A stretch of DNA of 38,428 nucleotides. Origin: Acidobacteriota bacterium. Its GTDB lineage: Bacteria; Acidobacteriota; UBA6911. The stretch lies in NCBI GenBank assembly GCA_016934295.1, contig JAFGTD010000280.1:1-38428 (forward strand), read 5' to 3'. Under the pieces are notes generated by a model. The model was not told the DNA's origin. It searched no databases and saw nothing but the letters and a program-made list of their open reading frames with translations. The position numbers and the translations under genes are program-made. Within the stretch, counting starts at the first letter, position 1. Every line of letters starts with the position of its first letter. Below, piece by piece: positions 7,261 to 19,441 of this stretch.

Positions 7261-8004
7261 ATGAGCAGGCAATTACAATATTTGGTGGTTGTTCTATGCG
7301 TACTTCTCGCGGTTTTCTTTTCAACATCTCTTGCTGAAGATCAAAAAACACCCAATGCTGAAAATATTGATAAGCAGGTTCAGAAATTTCTCGATAGCCA
7401 TCGCTGGTCATGGCGCGATGCGAACGTCCCGGAGGTAGACGGCAAGGCGCTTTACGATATCATCCTGCAGCATGGATACAAAAATGCATTAGAGATCGGA
7501 ACGTCTACAGGTCACTCGACTGTTTGGATTGCCTGGGCATTGTCAAAAACCGGCGGCAAGCTCATCACGATTGAAATTGATAAATACAAGCGCGATCAGG
7601 CTTTAGCTCATTTTAAAGAAGCCGGTGTAGCCGAATACATTGATTCTCGACTCGCGGACGCGCATGAACTCGTTTCCAAACTGGAAGGGCCCTTTGATTT
7701 TGTTTTCTGCGACGCAGATAAAGACTGGTATAAGAACTATTTAGAGGCAGTTGAGCCGAAGTTGTCCGTGGACGGCTGTTTTGCTGCACACAATGTTTTC
7801 GAAGTCAGCAATATCGGTAGCGGCGGAGGACGCGGAAGAGAAGGATACCGGGGCGGTTTTGGAAGAGGTTTTGGGGGAGGAGGAGGTTATTGGGTCGGCG
7901 ATTTCCTCGAATATGTTCGAAGCTTTTCCAATCTGGAGACAAAGGTCTTAGATCTGCAAGGTTCCAACGGATTATGCGTGAGTTATAAAAAAGCCGAAAA
8001 ATAG
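7261..8004 (+). CDS. Exported class I SAM-dependent O-methyltransferase-like protein with Gly-rich insert
   Basis: A 247-residue protein behind an AAGGAGA site. Residues 1-25 are a clear Sec signal peptide (hydrophobic core 6-20, cleavage near SLA-ED). The rest is a COMT/CCoAOMT-type Rossmann methyltransferase: SAM motif I ALEIGTSTGHS (77-87), acidic loop ITIEID (102-107), and DFVFCDADKDW (146-156) with D151 as a likely metal ligand. The usual later DN pair is H177-N178. Between residues 187 and 210 lies an Arg/Gly-rich insert. A SAM enzyme outside the cytoplasm is hard to explain, because SAM is not expected there. The domain may be repurposed, or the leader may be a membrane anchor. It lies 117 bp after the activator gene, perhaps separately expressed. 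Confidence 0.78.
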   Translation: MSRQLQYLVVVLCVLLAVFFSTSLAEDQKTPNAENIDKQVQKFLDSHRWSWRDANVPEVDGKALYDIILQHGYKNALEIGTSTGHSTVWIAWALSKTGGKLITIEIDKYKRDQALAHFKEAGVAEYIDSRLADAHELVSKLEGPFDFVFCDADKDWYKNYLEAVEPKLSVDGCFAAHNVFEVSNIGSGGGRGREGYRGGFGRGFGGGGGYWVGDFLEYVRSFSNLETKVLDLQGSNGLCVSYKKAEK

Positions 8005-8112
8005 TCCAACGACAGCCTGCACCAAAGCAGCAGCCTATTTTGAACCGCGCATATTGCTTCCGGTCTTTTAATTAAAGGAAAATCACTGTTATTCGCATGG
8101 ATGAGACGTTTC

Positions 8113-8682
8113 TTACGGCTTTTGTGGCGCTTCATCTGCCGTAATGTATTCATCCATATTTTTATTGTATTCCGGCCAGTGCTTATCCTTGAAAACAGTG
8201 GAAGGCCTTTTATTCTCCCATTCCGTATGCGTTACTTTCCCGTCGTTATCCGCATCAAACAGCTTGATAAAATCCATCCCTGTAGGACCACCCTCAACAT
8301 ATGGGCTGGTAGCTGCATACATCTTTTTAGGAGCACTCATCATTTTTTTGTCAAACTCGATCATTTCGGAAACGGTAAGAATGTCGTCTTCATTGGTGTC
8401 CATTGCTTCCGGTAAGTCACAGGCTGCGAATTCCGACGCAGTAAGTTCGCCATTCTTACTTGAGTCGCACATATTAAAAGGTGTTTCCACCAATCCCGCT
8501 TCCTTCCACTCCCCTTTAGTCATTGAGCCGTCTTTATCGGCGTCAACTTTCGCGACAAATTCATCGACCTCGTATTTCTTCATTGCCATTCCGCCGCCCT
8601 GTTGCGAAGGATTTTGAGCCAATACAGGCATAGCCAATCCAAGACAAACCAGAACTGCGAAGGTTACAGTCAAATTGCGCAT
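8113..8682 (-). CDS. Secreted EF-hand protein with five calcium-binding loops
   Basis: A 189-residue protein with a Sec signal peptide (residues 1-22, ending MPVLAQ) and five EF-hand-type loops. They begin at D47 (DADKDGSMTKGE), D73 (DSSKNGELTASE), D95 (DTNEDDILTVSE), D143 (DADNDGKVTHTE) and N173 (NKNMDEYITADE); the last is degenerate. It should bind calcium in the periplasm or outside the cell, as a structural or buffering protein; no enzymatic domain is visible. The start is fixed by TAAGGAGATACC upstream of the ATG. It converges on the methyltransferase gene (108 bp gap). Bacterial EF-hand proteins of this kind are common in Planctomycetes and Desulfobacterota but mostly uncharacterised. 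Confidence 0.85.
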   Translation of the reverse strand: MRNLTVTFAVLVCLGLAMPVLAQNPSQQGGGMAMKKYEVDEFVAKVDADKDGSMTKGEWKEAGLVETPFNMCDSSKNGELTASEFAACDLPEAMDTNEDDILTVSEMIEFDKKMMSAPKKMYAATSPYVEGGPTGMDFIKLFDADNDGKVTHTEWENKRPSTVFKDKHWPEYNKNMDEYITADEAPQKP

Positions 8683-8767
8683 TTTGGTATCTCCTTACGA
8701 TTTGATTATATTTATTAAACCAGATTTAAGGGCTAGATTAATACAAATAAGTGCAGATTGCACTATA

Positions 8768-8837
8768 TGTGCGTGGCGGTCGGGAAGTGAAGCATTTGGC
8801 GGTTGAAAAGTGCGACACCTGATGCGAGATTATCGGT
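8768..8837 (+). repeat. 70-bp repeat, copy 2; resembles an IS21-type transposon end
   Basis: Second copy of the repeat at 590-659, in the same orientation, about 87% identical over 70 ungapped bases. It starts TGTGCG and ends GATTATCGGT and keeps the internal GAAGCATTTGGCGGTTGAAA core. The two copies bracket the 8.1-kb block holding the sigma-54 operon, the methyltransferase and the EF-hand gene. No transposase lies nearby. Confidence 0.6.
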
Positions 8838-9062
8838 AATAGATTCTTAAAGCAATCTCGCTATTAATTAACCTTTACGAGTGCTATTTTGGGAATTCTA
8901 AGCGACACAATGAGTTGTAATATAAATTCACTCAAACCTGAGGGAAAATGCCGCCTGTGTGGTAATCTAGGCAGTATCCAAGGCCTTAGGTTGCTTCTTT
9001 TATCCGTTGGGCGCATGGAGAACCAAGAGTGGAAAGTCCATTTTTTTAGGAGGGGGAAAGAG

Positions 9063-9944
9063 ATGAAATATGCCCGGTTTATCATTTTATTTGGCGTATT
9101 GGTGTCGATTCTGGTCGTTGGGTGTGTGCTCGCAGCCGCCCAGCCGCAGTGGAAGGTAGTCGTACCCCAGACGGTCTTTGGGGAGAAGGTGAGAATGGCC
9201 GCATTCCTCAACGCTAACTTCGGTATCACGGGAGGGGCCGGAGACGTCGGCAAGGCAAGCTACACCACGGATGGCGGCAAGACCTGGGCCACAGCCGATA
9301 GTAGCGGTGGCTGACTGTACAATATAGACATCGTGGATGTCAAAACGATCTGGCAATGTGGCATGAAAAACGTCAGTGTGAGCACGGACGGAGGACGAAC
9401 GTGGAAAGCCGTGGCGGATAAAGCCGGCGGCATGGGCTGTATCCTGTCCTTTTTAGACACTAAGACGGGGTGGCTTGGCTTTGGGAACAAATTCCAGATG
9501 ACCACGGATGGCGGCGCGACATGGAAAGATCTGGCCCTGCCCCAAAATGTCAGTAAGGTCGCCGCAATTTCACTCCGCACGCCGACGGACGGGTATCTGG
9601 TAGATGACAAAGGGGTCCTGTACATCACTCAAGACGGCGGCAAGACCTGGGCATCCCAATCGTTAGGGTTAGACGGCTCGAGTATTATGGGCTTTGTTAC
9701 CCAGGGCTTTGTCAACGAGGTTCCGCAGGCTGCCGTGCGGTTCTTCGACGCCGACCACGGACTGGTCGTCCTGGGTCTCTCGGGCAAGACCGGCATGGTC
9801 GCCCTGCGAACGGCCGATGGCGGCAAGACCTGGAAAGAGGAAAGTCTGCCTGACGGAATGGGTACGCCCTACATATCACGCGACGGCAAGTTTTTGACGG
9901 TGAATCAATCTTTCGGGAAACTCGCCCTGTTCAAATACGAATGA
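9063..9944 (+). CDS. YCF48/BNR-repeat exported protein with one in-frame TGA (pseudogene or selenoprotein)
   Basis: Read across codon 84 (TGA, 9312-9314), this frame gives a 293-residue protein; without read-through it splits into an 83-residue leader piece and a long 3' piece. ATG 9063 follows a very strong AGGAGGGGG site. Residues 1-28 are a signal sequence, with a possible lipobox VVGC (C21). The body is a repeated beta-propeller of the photosystem II assembly factor YCF48/sialidase type, with TTDGGKTW, STDGGRTW, TTDGGATW, TQDGGKTW and TADGGKTW. The sequence is well conserved on both sides of the TGA (SSGG-TGA-LYNIDIVD). The interruption is therefore either a recent TGG/TGC/TGT to TGA mutation or a selenocysteine codon; a hairpin fitting the bSECIS rules follows. 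Function is unknown, probably extracytoplasmic binding. Confidence 0.75.
9327..9341 (+). promoter_or_regulatory. bSECIS-like hairpin after the in-frame TGA
   Basis: GACATC-GTG-GATGTC forms a perfect 6-bp stem with a 3-base loop whose first base is G. The loop lies 18 bases after the TGA codon at 9312-9314. Bacterial selenocysteine elements are described as a 4-16 bp stem, a 3-14 base loop with a G in the first two positions, and 16-37 bases from the UGA; all are met. Such short hairpins also occur by chance, so this is suggestive only. Confidence 0.3.
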
Positions 9945-10020
9945 GCGATCCCGGGCACTGATTAGGGAAGCCGTGGAAGGCTCTCGGCAAGTAATAGATT
10001 AAGGCGGATATCTTTAAATT

Positions 10021-10045
10021 CGGGGCGAACCTTGTGTTCGCCCCG
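10021..10045 (+). repeat. GGGCGAAC palindrome (REP-like), copy 1
   Basis: A perfect inverted repeat with 10-bp arms CGGGGCGAAC and GTTCGCCCCG around a CTTGT loop. The same element recurs five more times in this window (18787, 18866, 19005, 32652, 32705). It sits between the YCF48-like gene and a minus-strand pseudogene and could act as a transcription terminator or mRNA-stabilising hairpin. Confidence 0.8.
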
Positions 10046-10139
10046 TGCCTCCGCCGAGGGATGGATCGTTCCCATATATTATGAACGATATTCGCGAATC
10101 GTCGCCTTCCGCCGGTTTTCTCTCAATATGCCCTGACGA

Positions 10140-10392
10140 TCAGTCCGCAGCGGCAAGTCTTTTGCCCAATTCGAAGGCGCGTCTGCAATCGTCCGGGAAA
10201 ACCTCCGCTTTCCGCTTTGCCTTTTTTTCGGGATCCCGCCGGGGGGCGAAGACCTTCTTTGAAAGCAAGGTCGTAAAGATGGATCAACTCTGTTTTGGCT
10301 CCCTGGGCAGCGGCGCTTTCCAGGGATTTCCGGAGAAGTGTCGCCGTATTCCACTTCTTCCTCGGGCTGCCGTTTATTGCCATTAATTTCAA
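10140..10392 (-). pseudogene. Internally deleted NAD(P)H-dependent FMN reductase / iron-sulfur flavoprotein
   Basis: The N-terminal part, read from 10392 (TTG, or ATG at 10383), is a typical flavodoxin-fold start: KLMAINGSPRKKWNTATLL, then LIHLYDLAFK. After about 46 residues similarity ends, and in a different frame the characteristic C-terminus of the same family appears (RDPEKKAKRKAEVFPDDC, AFELGKRLAAAD), stopping at 10140-10142. A functional homologue has about 190-200 residues, so roughly 100 internal residues including the Cys cluster region are missing and the frame has shifted. A GAGGAGA site is still present upstream. This is a deletion pseudogene; the recognition of both ends rests on family memory. 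Confidence 0.6.
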
Positions 10393-10472
10393 GGCACTTT
10401 CTCCTCTCTTCGTTGAAGGTTTATTCTCTCGGCCTGTTTCTAATTAGAATGCGCTTGTTTGCAATTCTCCGT

Positions 10473-13400
10473 TTAATCAATTGTTGCCACTCGGGTGTTC
10501 CATCCGCTGAGCTCGAAGACGGGACGACCGCCTTTCAGGTATTTGGGATGGAACTCCACGGTGACCGTCTTGCTCTCGCCGGGCATCAGTGAAAAGTAGT
10601 TGTCACTGTAAAACGCGGGCAGGATGTCTTCGCCCGTTGCGCTGCTGATGGTCCGGATGCGGGTTTGCACGGCCGGCGCGGAGCTGTTGTTGGACAGCGT
10701 GACGGTGTACAGGTCGTTGCCTTTGCCGATTTCCCCGGCGACGGTGGACTTTGGCGAAACGGCGGCGCGCAGCCGCACTTCCGGTATATCGTTCAACGAC
10801 TCATAATGCATGTAGTCTTTCCGGTTGTGCCAGTAGAGGGTATCGCCGAGCACATTGCCGGAGACGTCCTTCACGGTCAGCCGGATGAAGACCATGTCCG
10901 TGGGCGACTTGGCAAAATCGGCGGTTGCCGTAGCCAGCCGGATGCCGTATGCGTCCGGGCCGAGGGTCGGCGTGTCCCATGTAGTATCCGACACAACCTT
11001 GCCGTCGAGGTCGAACACTTTCATGTTTGTGGCGACATTGTTGAATGTCTTCGGCGTCATATTCGAGAGAACGATTGCGTCGTCCCGTGGATCCCAGACG
11101 GCATGTGTCGGCTGGTTCGCCGCCTTCGCTCCGAAGTAGCCGGCGTTCGTATCCAGGTACCAGTCGTAGGTCTGCCACATGAAGCTCGGCCACGAGGACT
11201 GGCTCATCCACATCAGGAAGCCGTTGGAACGCTTCACCGTCAGCCCCTCGTACACGCCCTTGAAGTTTTCGTAGTTGATGAGCTGCGCTGTCTTGTGGAA
11301 TTCCTCCAACGTATATGCCCTTCCGGCAGCTTCCACCATTTCAAGCACATCCTTCTTGTATTGGACAAACACCGGGTCCTCCGGGTTGGGCCTCTGTCCA
11401 CGCACATTGTCGGTCGGGACGGTGAACGCGCCCGGCTTGTAGAGCTGCAGGGCGTCCATGTAGGTGTTGGCCGGCCCGTTCATGTGGTAGGTCCAGTCAT
11501 GGAGCGCCCAGGACTCGTTGATCGGCCACAATTTTTCCTCCGGCAGAAACTTCTTCATGCTTTCGAGGCTCGGCACGTTGGGTATGCCGCATTCGCTCCG
11601 GAGCGTAACGTAGGGCACTTCGTCGAAATACTCCCGGATGCCGGCGCCGTTGTTGCGGTTCGGCATGGCGGCGATCGAGTAGCCGCCGCCGCTGCCCACG
11701 GGATCGCCGGCTGAGTTTGGAAAGTAAATCCGCGTGCCGTCGTAATCCTGCGTGCGCTGCTTCAACCCGTCGTCGAGTGTTTTCGGCGGGCTGCTTTCGT
11801 TCCGGCCGCAATAGATCGCCAGCGCGGCGTGATACCGGTTCTTCTTGATTTTATCGACCGCGTTGTCGAGGAACATGGTCTCGTTTTCCGGGTTCGGGCC
11901 GTCCGCGGGGTTTGCCAGCCAGAAGTCGTCCCACAGGAGAATGCCGTACTTATCCGCCGCTTCGTAGAAAGCCCTGTGGTTGGTCATGCCCACCCAGTTG
12001 CGGATCATGGTGAAGTTGTTCTCCGCATGCAACCGCATCTTGTCGTCGTATTTTTCCGGCGTGTCCGTCTTGAGGCCGTCGTCCATGCCCCAGTTGCCGC
12101 CCTTGGCCAGTACACGCGTGCCGTTGCAGTAGATGCTCAGGCGGTTGCCGTCGATCGGATAGGTAAACTCGCGCACGCCGAACTTAAAGGCAGTCCGGTC
12201 CTGCACCGCGCTGTCCGCGCTTACGGTTACAGCGGCAGTATACAGCGGTTGTCCGCCGTAGGTGTTTGGCCACCAGAGTTCCGGATTGTCTAGGACAATG
12301 CCGTCAATTATCACTTCCCGGCTGGAGTTCTCCGGAACGCGGACCGTCTTTGAAAAACGAATTTTGCCGGGAGTGATAACCCCGTCGACAGTCACCCTGG
12401 ACGGCTCCGATCCGTAGTTATGCACGTCTGTCCGGAAGGTGAGATCGGCTTTGGAATCGTCCAGTGCGTAAGTGCGGATCATGCTTTGACCGACTTCCTC
12501 GATCGGTTCCTTATAAATTCTGATTTCACGGACTCGTGTCGGTACGATCCGGTTGCCCTGCTGCTCTACCTGCCTCCGTTTCGTGCTCTGAAAACGGACA
12601 TACCGGGCGTTCTGCGGCACGGGAATCCGCATCGGGAAGGTTTTGTTGCTGCCAAACGAAACCTCAACAATCCCCACCGGGCCGGGCACTTCATTGGAAA
12701 TATCAAATCCGGTATATTCCTCCGTGCCGGGCGCCGGATCCGCGCGCCGGACGCCGAACCAGCCGGTGTCCACTTCGCCGCCCGCATAGGAATCGAAATT
12801 CCGCCAGTTCACGGCGTCGTCCGACACCTGTACCTTGAACCTCGCGGGATGCCTGTCTTCCGCCGCGGCAGCGGCGCCGCCGGCCTCGCTGCCCCAGATG
12901 AGCTGCAGGCTGTTGATCGCCGTTATTTTCCCGAGGTCTAATGTGAAGCCTGCGCCGTCGATGTCCTCGCCGATCCATTGGGTGTTTTCATCGTTGTCGT
13001 CGACATACCCGAGGTTCGCGGCCGATTGCGTTGCGGGCTGTGTCACGGGCTTGCCGATCGCAAGGTTCTTGGCCGAAATGTTTGCCGACGTTTCGGTGAC
13101 GTCGAGGTCGGTTTCCATCCAGGCGTTTTCCAGCTGAACGGCGCCTCCGTAAGTCACAGTCACATCATTGTAGATGCCGATATCGCGGCCGCGGATTGTC
13201 GGCAGCCAGTCCCAGCCAACAGCGGCATGGATGGTCGGGTTGTCCTGCCCGAGTTCGCCGCCGTTAGGGAGGGGCCCTTCCGCCAGTCCCTGGCTGGTGA
13301 CGAGACCCGGCGTTTTGTTCCTGTGAATCAGGACCGCCAGGTAGTTCCGGCCGCCGTAATTCGCCAGAGTAGAAATGTCGAATTTGGCGCGGGTGAAAGC

Positions 13401-14414
13401 GCCTTCGATGGAATGCGCATAGCCCGGCAGGTTGTTTGCCAGCAATTGTCCGTTCAACCAAACATCCACCTTCCAGTTGATGGCGTCAAAGTTCAAATAA
13501 ACTTTCCTGCCCTTTTGGGACGCCGGGATTTCAAATGAGTTGCAGTACCAGAAATCTGCGGTGAAGAAAATGTCGGATGCCTGGAACTGCCAGTCGTCAT
13601 AATATGGGTCTGCAACAGCGCCCGCGTTCAGGTAAGAGACAAAGGCGGTACCGGGTACCGTGGCCGGCAGCCAGCCGGAATCGTCGTATCCTGCCTGTGA
13701 TAGGGTTGCACCGCCCACATCCACCAGCGACGCGCGCTGGAGTGTCCAGTTGCCGCCCGTCAGCCGCAGGGAGCCGTCCGCATCCGGGGATGGCTGTGCA
13801 TCAAGTTTGTAATCCACATTGTTGCTGCCAGTGACTTCAACTTCGCTGATGATATAATTGGCGCCGGAGGAGGTTTTGCAAAGGATCCGCAGATAGCGGC
13901 CTTCGTTGTCTGCAATCTTCGTTTCCACCGCCGAATCCGCCGCACCGGCGGCGCCGGCAACCGTTTCCCAAGTTCGTGCATCGTCGGAAACCTGGATGTC
14001 GTAGTCGACGGCGTAATTCGCACCCCAATGAACAGTAATGCTTCGCAGCGACGTCATGGCGCCGAAGTCCAGATACACCCATTGCACGCCGCTGGATGCG
14101 CTGATCCATTCACTGTTTACCACACCGGGAATCATCTGCCCGTAGGTGGGATTGGACGCGGAGGTGCCGCTTGTATCGATGACTTCGTTCGATAGTACGC
14201 CGATGACGCCGTCCGCGATCAATTGGCCGGTATTGTCGTAATTCGCGGCGCTGGAATGCCAGGCGGCCCTCCTGAAGGCAACATTCCGCAGCGACGCCTC
14301 CTGCCGGGATGCAGCGGACACCGCCACGAACTCGGACGCCCGAAATAATAGGGCAAGACCGCTGAGAACAAACGCAAAGGCAAGCAACACCGATAATAAT
14401 ATTTTTCTTTTCAT
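10473..14414 (-). CDS. Secreted GH2 glycoside hydrolase with two discoidin (F5/8 type C) domains
   Basis: A 1313-residue exported enzyme; residues 1-35 are a signal peptide or anchor. Order: a discoidin-like carbohydrate-binding domain (about 45-195, WVYLDFG...LRSITVHWG...YDIQVSDD); a GH2 sugar-binding domain (215-425, GGNWTLQRAS...VPGTAFVSYL); a second discoidin domain interrupting the GH2 immunoglobulin-like region (about 450-650); the rest of that region; then the TIM barrel. Catalytic residues fit E873 in YCGRNESSP (acid/base) and E941 in LRSECGIPNVPS (nucleophile). The barrel resembles the exo-beta-glucosaminidase/beta-mannosidase branch of GH2 more than LacZ, but the substrate is not certain. 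In a pectin gene region it may trim side chains of plant or host glycans. Confidence 0.85.
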   Translation of the reverse strand: MKRKILLSVLLAFAFVLSGLALLFRASEFVAVSAASRQEASLRNVAFRRAAWHSSAANYDNTGQLIADGVIGVLSNEVIDTSGTSASNPTYGQMIPGVVNSEWISASSGVQWVYLDFGAMTSLRSITVHWGANYAVDYDIQVSDDARTWETVAGAAGAADSAVETKIADNEGRYLRILCKTSSGANYIISEVEVTGSNNVDYKLDAQPSPDADGSLRLTGGNWTLQRASLVDVGGATLSQAGYDDSGWLPATVPGTAFVSYLNAGAVADPYYDDWQFQASDIFFTADFWYCNSFEIPASQKGRKVYLNFDAINWKVDVWLNGQLLANNLPGYAHSIEGAFTRAKFDISTLANYGGRNYLAVLIHRNKTPGLVTSQGLAEGPLPNGGELGQDNPTIHAAVGWDWLPTIRGRDIGIYNDVTVTYGGAVQLENAWMETDLDVTETSANISAKNLAIGKPVTQPATQSAANLGYVDDNDENTQWIGEDIDGAGFTLDLGKITAINSLQLIWGSEAGGAAAAAEDRHPARFKVQVSDDAVNWRNFDSYAGGEVDTGWFGVRRADPAPGTEEYTGFDISNEVPGPVGIVEVSFGSNKTFPMRIPVPQNARYVRFQSTKRRQVEQQGNRIVPTRVREIRIYKEPIEEVGQSMIRTYALDDSKADLTFRTDVHNYGSEPSRVTVDGVITPGKIRFSKTVRVPENSSREVIIDGIVLDNPELWWPNTYGGQPLYTAAVTVSADSAVQDRTAFKFGVREFTYPIDGNRLSIYCNGTRVLAKGGNWGMDDGLKTDTPEKYDDKMRLHAENNFTMIRNWVGMTNHRAFYEAADKYGILLWDDFWLANPADGPNPENETMFLDNAVDKIKKNRYHAALAIYCGRNESSPPKTLDDGLKQRTQDYDGTRIYFPNSAGDPVGSGGGYSIAAMPNRNNGAGIREYFDEVPYVTLRSECGIPNVPSLESMKKFLPEEKLWPINESWALHDWTYHMNGPANTYMDALQLYKPGAFTVPTDNVRGQRPNPEDPVFVQYKKDVLEMVEAAGRAYTLEEFHKTAQLINYENFKGVYEGLTVKRSNGFLMWMSQSSWPSFMWQTYDWYLDTNAGYFGAKAANQPTHAVWDPRDDAIVLSNMTPKTFNNVATNMKVFDLDGKVVSDTTWDTPTLGPDAYGIRLATATADFAKSPTDMVFIRLTVKDVSGNVLGDTLYWHNRKDYMHYESLNDIPEVRLRAAVSPKSTVAGEIGKGNDLYTVTLSNNSSAPAVQTRIRTISSATGEDILPAFYSDNYFSLMPGESKTVTVEFHPKYLKGGRPVFELSGWNTRVATID

Positions 14415-14614
14415 TGCCGATAATTCCTATTGTTTTGTGTAATCCGGGTTAAGACCGTTATTTTACTATGGTAAATCGACATAAACATGGGAATTATCTT
14501 ACCTGAAAATTTTAGATGGGTGTTTGATAGTCTTGATATAGAATGTCTCCTGTTGGAAATCGTAAATGCGACGCTTGCGCCGACAAGGGACGCACATGTT
14601 AAAAGGAGACACTT

Positions 14615-15109
14615 ATGGCCGGCATGGATAAACTGAAGAACGTTGTACGTGAACCGAATGTCGTCGAACTGAAGCCCTGGAAATCGATACACGACACCAT
14701 CAAAGAGCCGATGGTCACCGGGCTGGGCCCGATGGATATCCCCAAATCGGTTATGGCGATGGGATTCGCCCGCATTACTAAGCCTGATTTGCTGGGTTAT
14801 CCGGGGCACAAACACCCCTTCGACCAGTGGATATACCTTATAGGAGACAGCAATAACTTCGCGAAATTCGATGCCGATGTCGAGTTTAGACTTGGCGATA
14901 AGATCGTAAAGATAAATTATCCCTGTTATATCTTCATTCCCAAGAATTTGATGCACGGCCCGCTGAAAATAAAGCGCGTCGGCAAGCCGTTCCTTTTTGT
15001 CGATGCCAGGGTTACCAAGGAGGCATCCGTCCGTCCTAAAAAGGTAGCGAAGGTCAAGCAGGTCCAATACATCGCAAAAAATAATAAAAAATCAAAGAAG
15101 AAGGCCTGA
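14615..15109 (+). CDS. Cupin-fold protein, paralogue of the one at 32111-32548
   Basis: A 164-residue protein behind AAAAGGAGACAC. It has a single cupin core: GHKHPFDQWIYLI (H65, H67, Q71), FDADVEFRLGD (85-95), and PCYIFIPKNLMHGPL (H114), followed by KPFLFVDARV. H65, H67 and H114 are the likely metal ligands. The C-terminus is a Lys-rich tail (KKSKKKA). It shares HGPL, KP-x-LFVD and the FDAx-E-x-x-LG block with the cupin at 32.1 kb, so the two are paralogues. Cupins of this size may be metal-dependent isomerases, lyases, dioxygenases or sugar-binding proteins; I cannot assign a reaction. It is divergent from the GH2 gene (200-bp shared intergenic region). Confidence 0.78.
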   Translation: MAGMDKLKNVVREPNVVELKPWKSIHDTIKEPMVTGLGPMDIPKSVMAMGFARITKPDLLGYPGHKHPFDQWIYLIGDSNNFAKFDADVEFRLGDKIVKINYPCYIFIPKNLMHGPLKIKRVGKPFLFVDARVTKEASVRPKKVAKVKQVQYIAKNNKKSKKKA

Positions 15110-15266
15110 AAAGCAGGAGCCGCAAGGTCCTCCAGGCGTTATTATATCATTGGAATTTGCTTTTCATGGTGTTAGGAAGTTCGTGCTGAAGCCTCGGGGT
15201 ATTACAGGGAAAGAGTATCGCAAAAACGGAGTTGATTTTCTTTATCCCGACTTCCCGTTGCATCCC

Positions 15267-19157
<3,891 letters not shown>

Positions 19158-19441
19158 TAATCGGAAGCCGAGACGGGACTTGATAGGGAAGCCAACGCGA
19201 AAAAACGCGGCTTATTCCGCCTATCGACCATTTTCTCTAGCTACAAAGCGGATTTGTGCTTGATGCCCAGTGCCGGTCTGTGTCTTAATCGCCGATATGG
19301 GAATCCTGTACTGCGCGTAGAATAGGCCTCGGCGTCGATTGGCCAGAGACAGGCAGTGCGGACGTTGTGTGTTCATAGGCTGGAGATCGCTTGGATTCTA
19401 TCCTCAAGAAGCAAGAAATCGTGCGTCGGAAAGTCAAAGCG

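Noticed and set aside
9312..9314. TGA reassigned to Trp across the genome
   Set aside because: Other clear genes end in TGA (for example at 4876-4878 and 15267-15269 on the minus strand), so TGA is used as a stop here.
10665..11714. 349-codon plus-strand open frame
   Set aside because: It lies antisense to the GH2 gene, has no domain-like sequence or ribosome binding site, and arises from GC-rich third positions.
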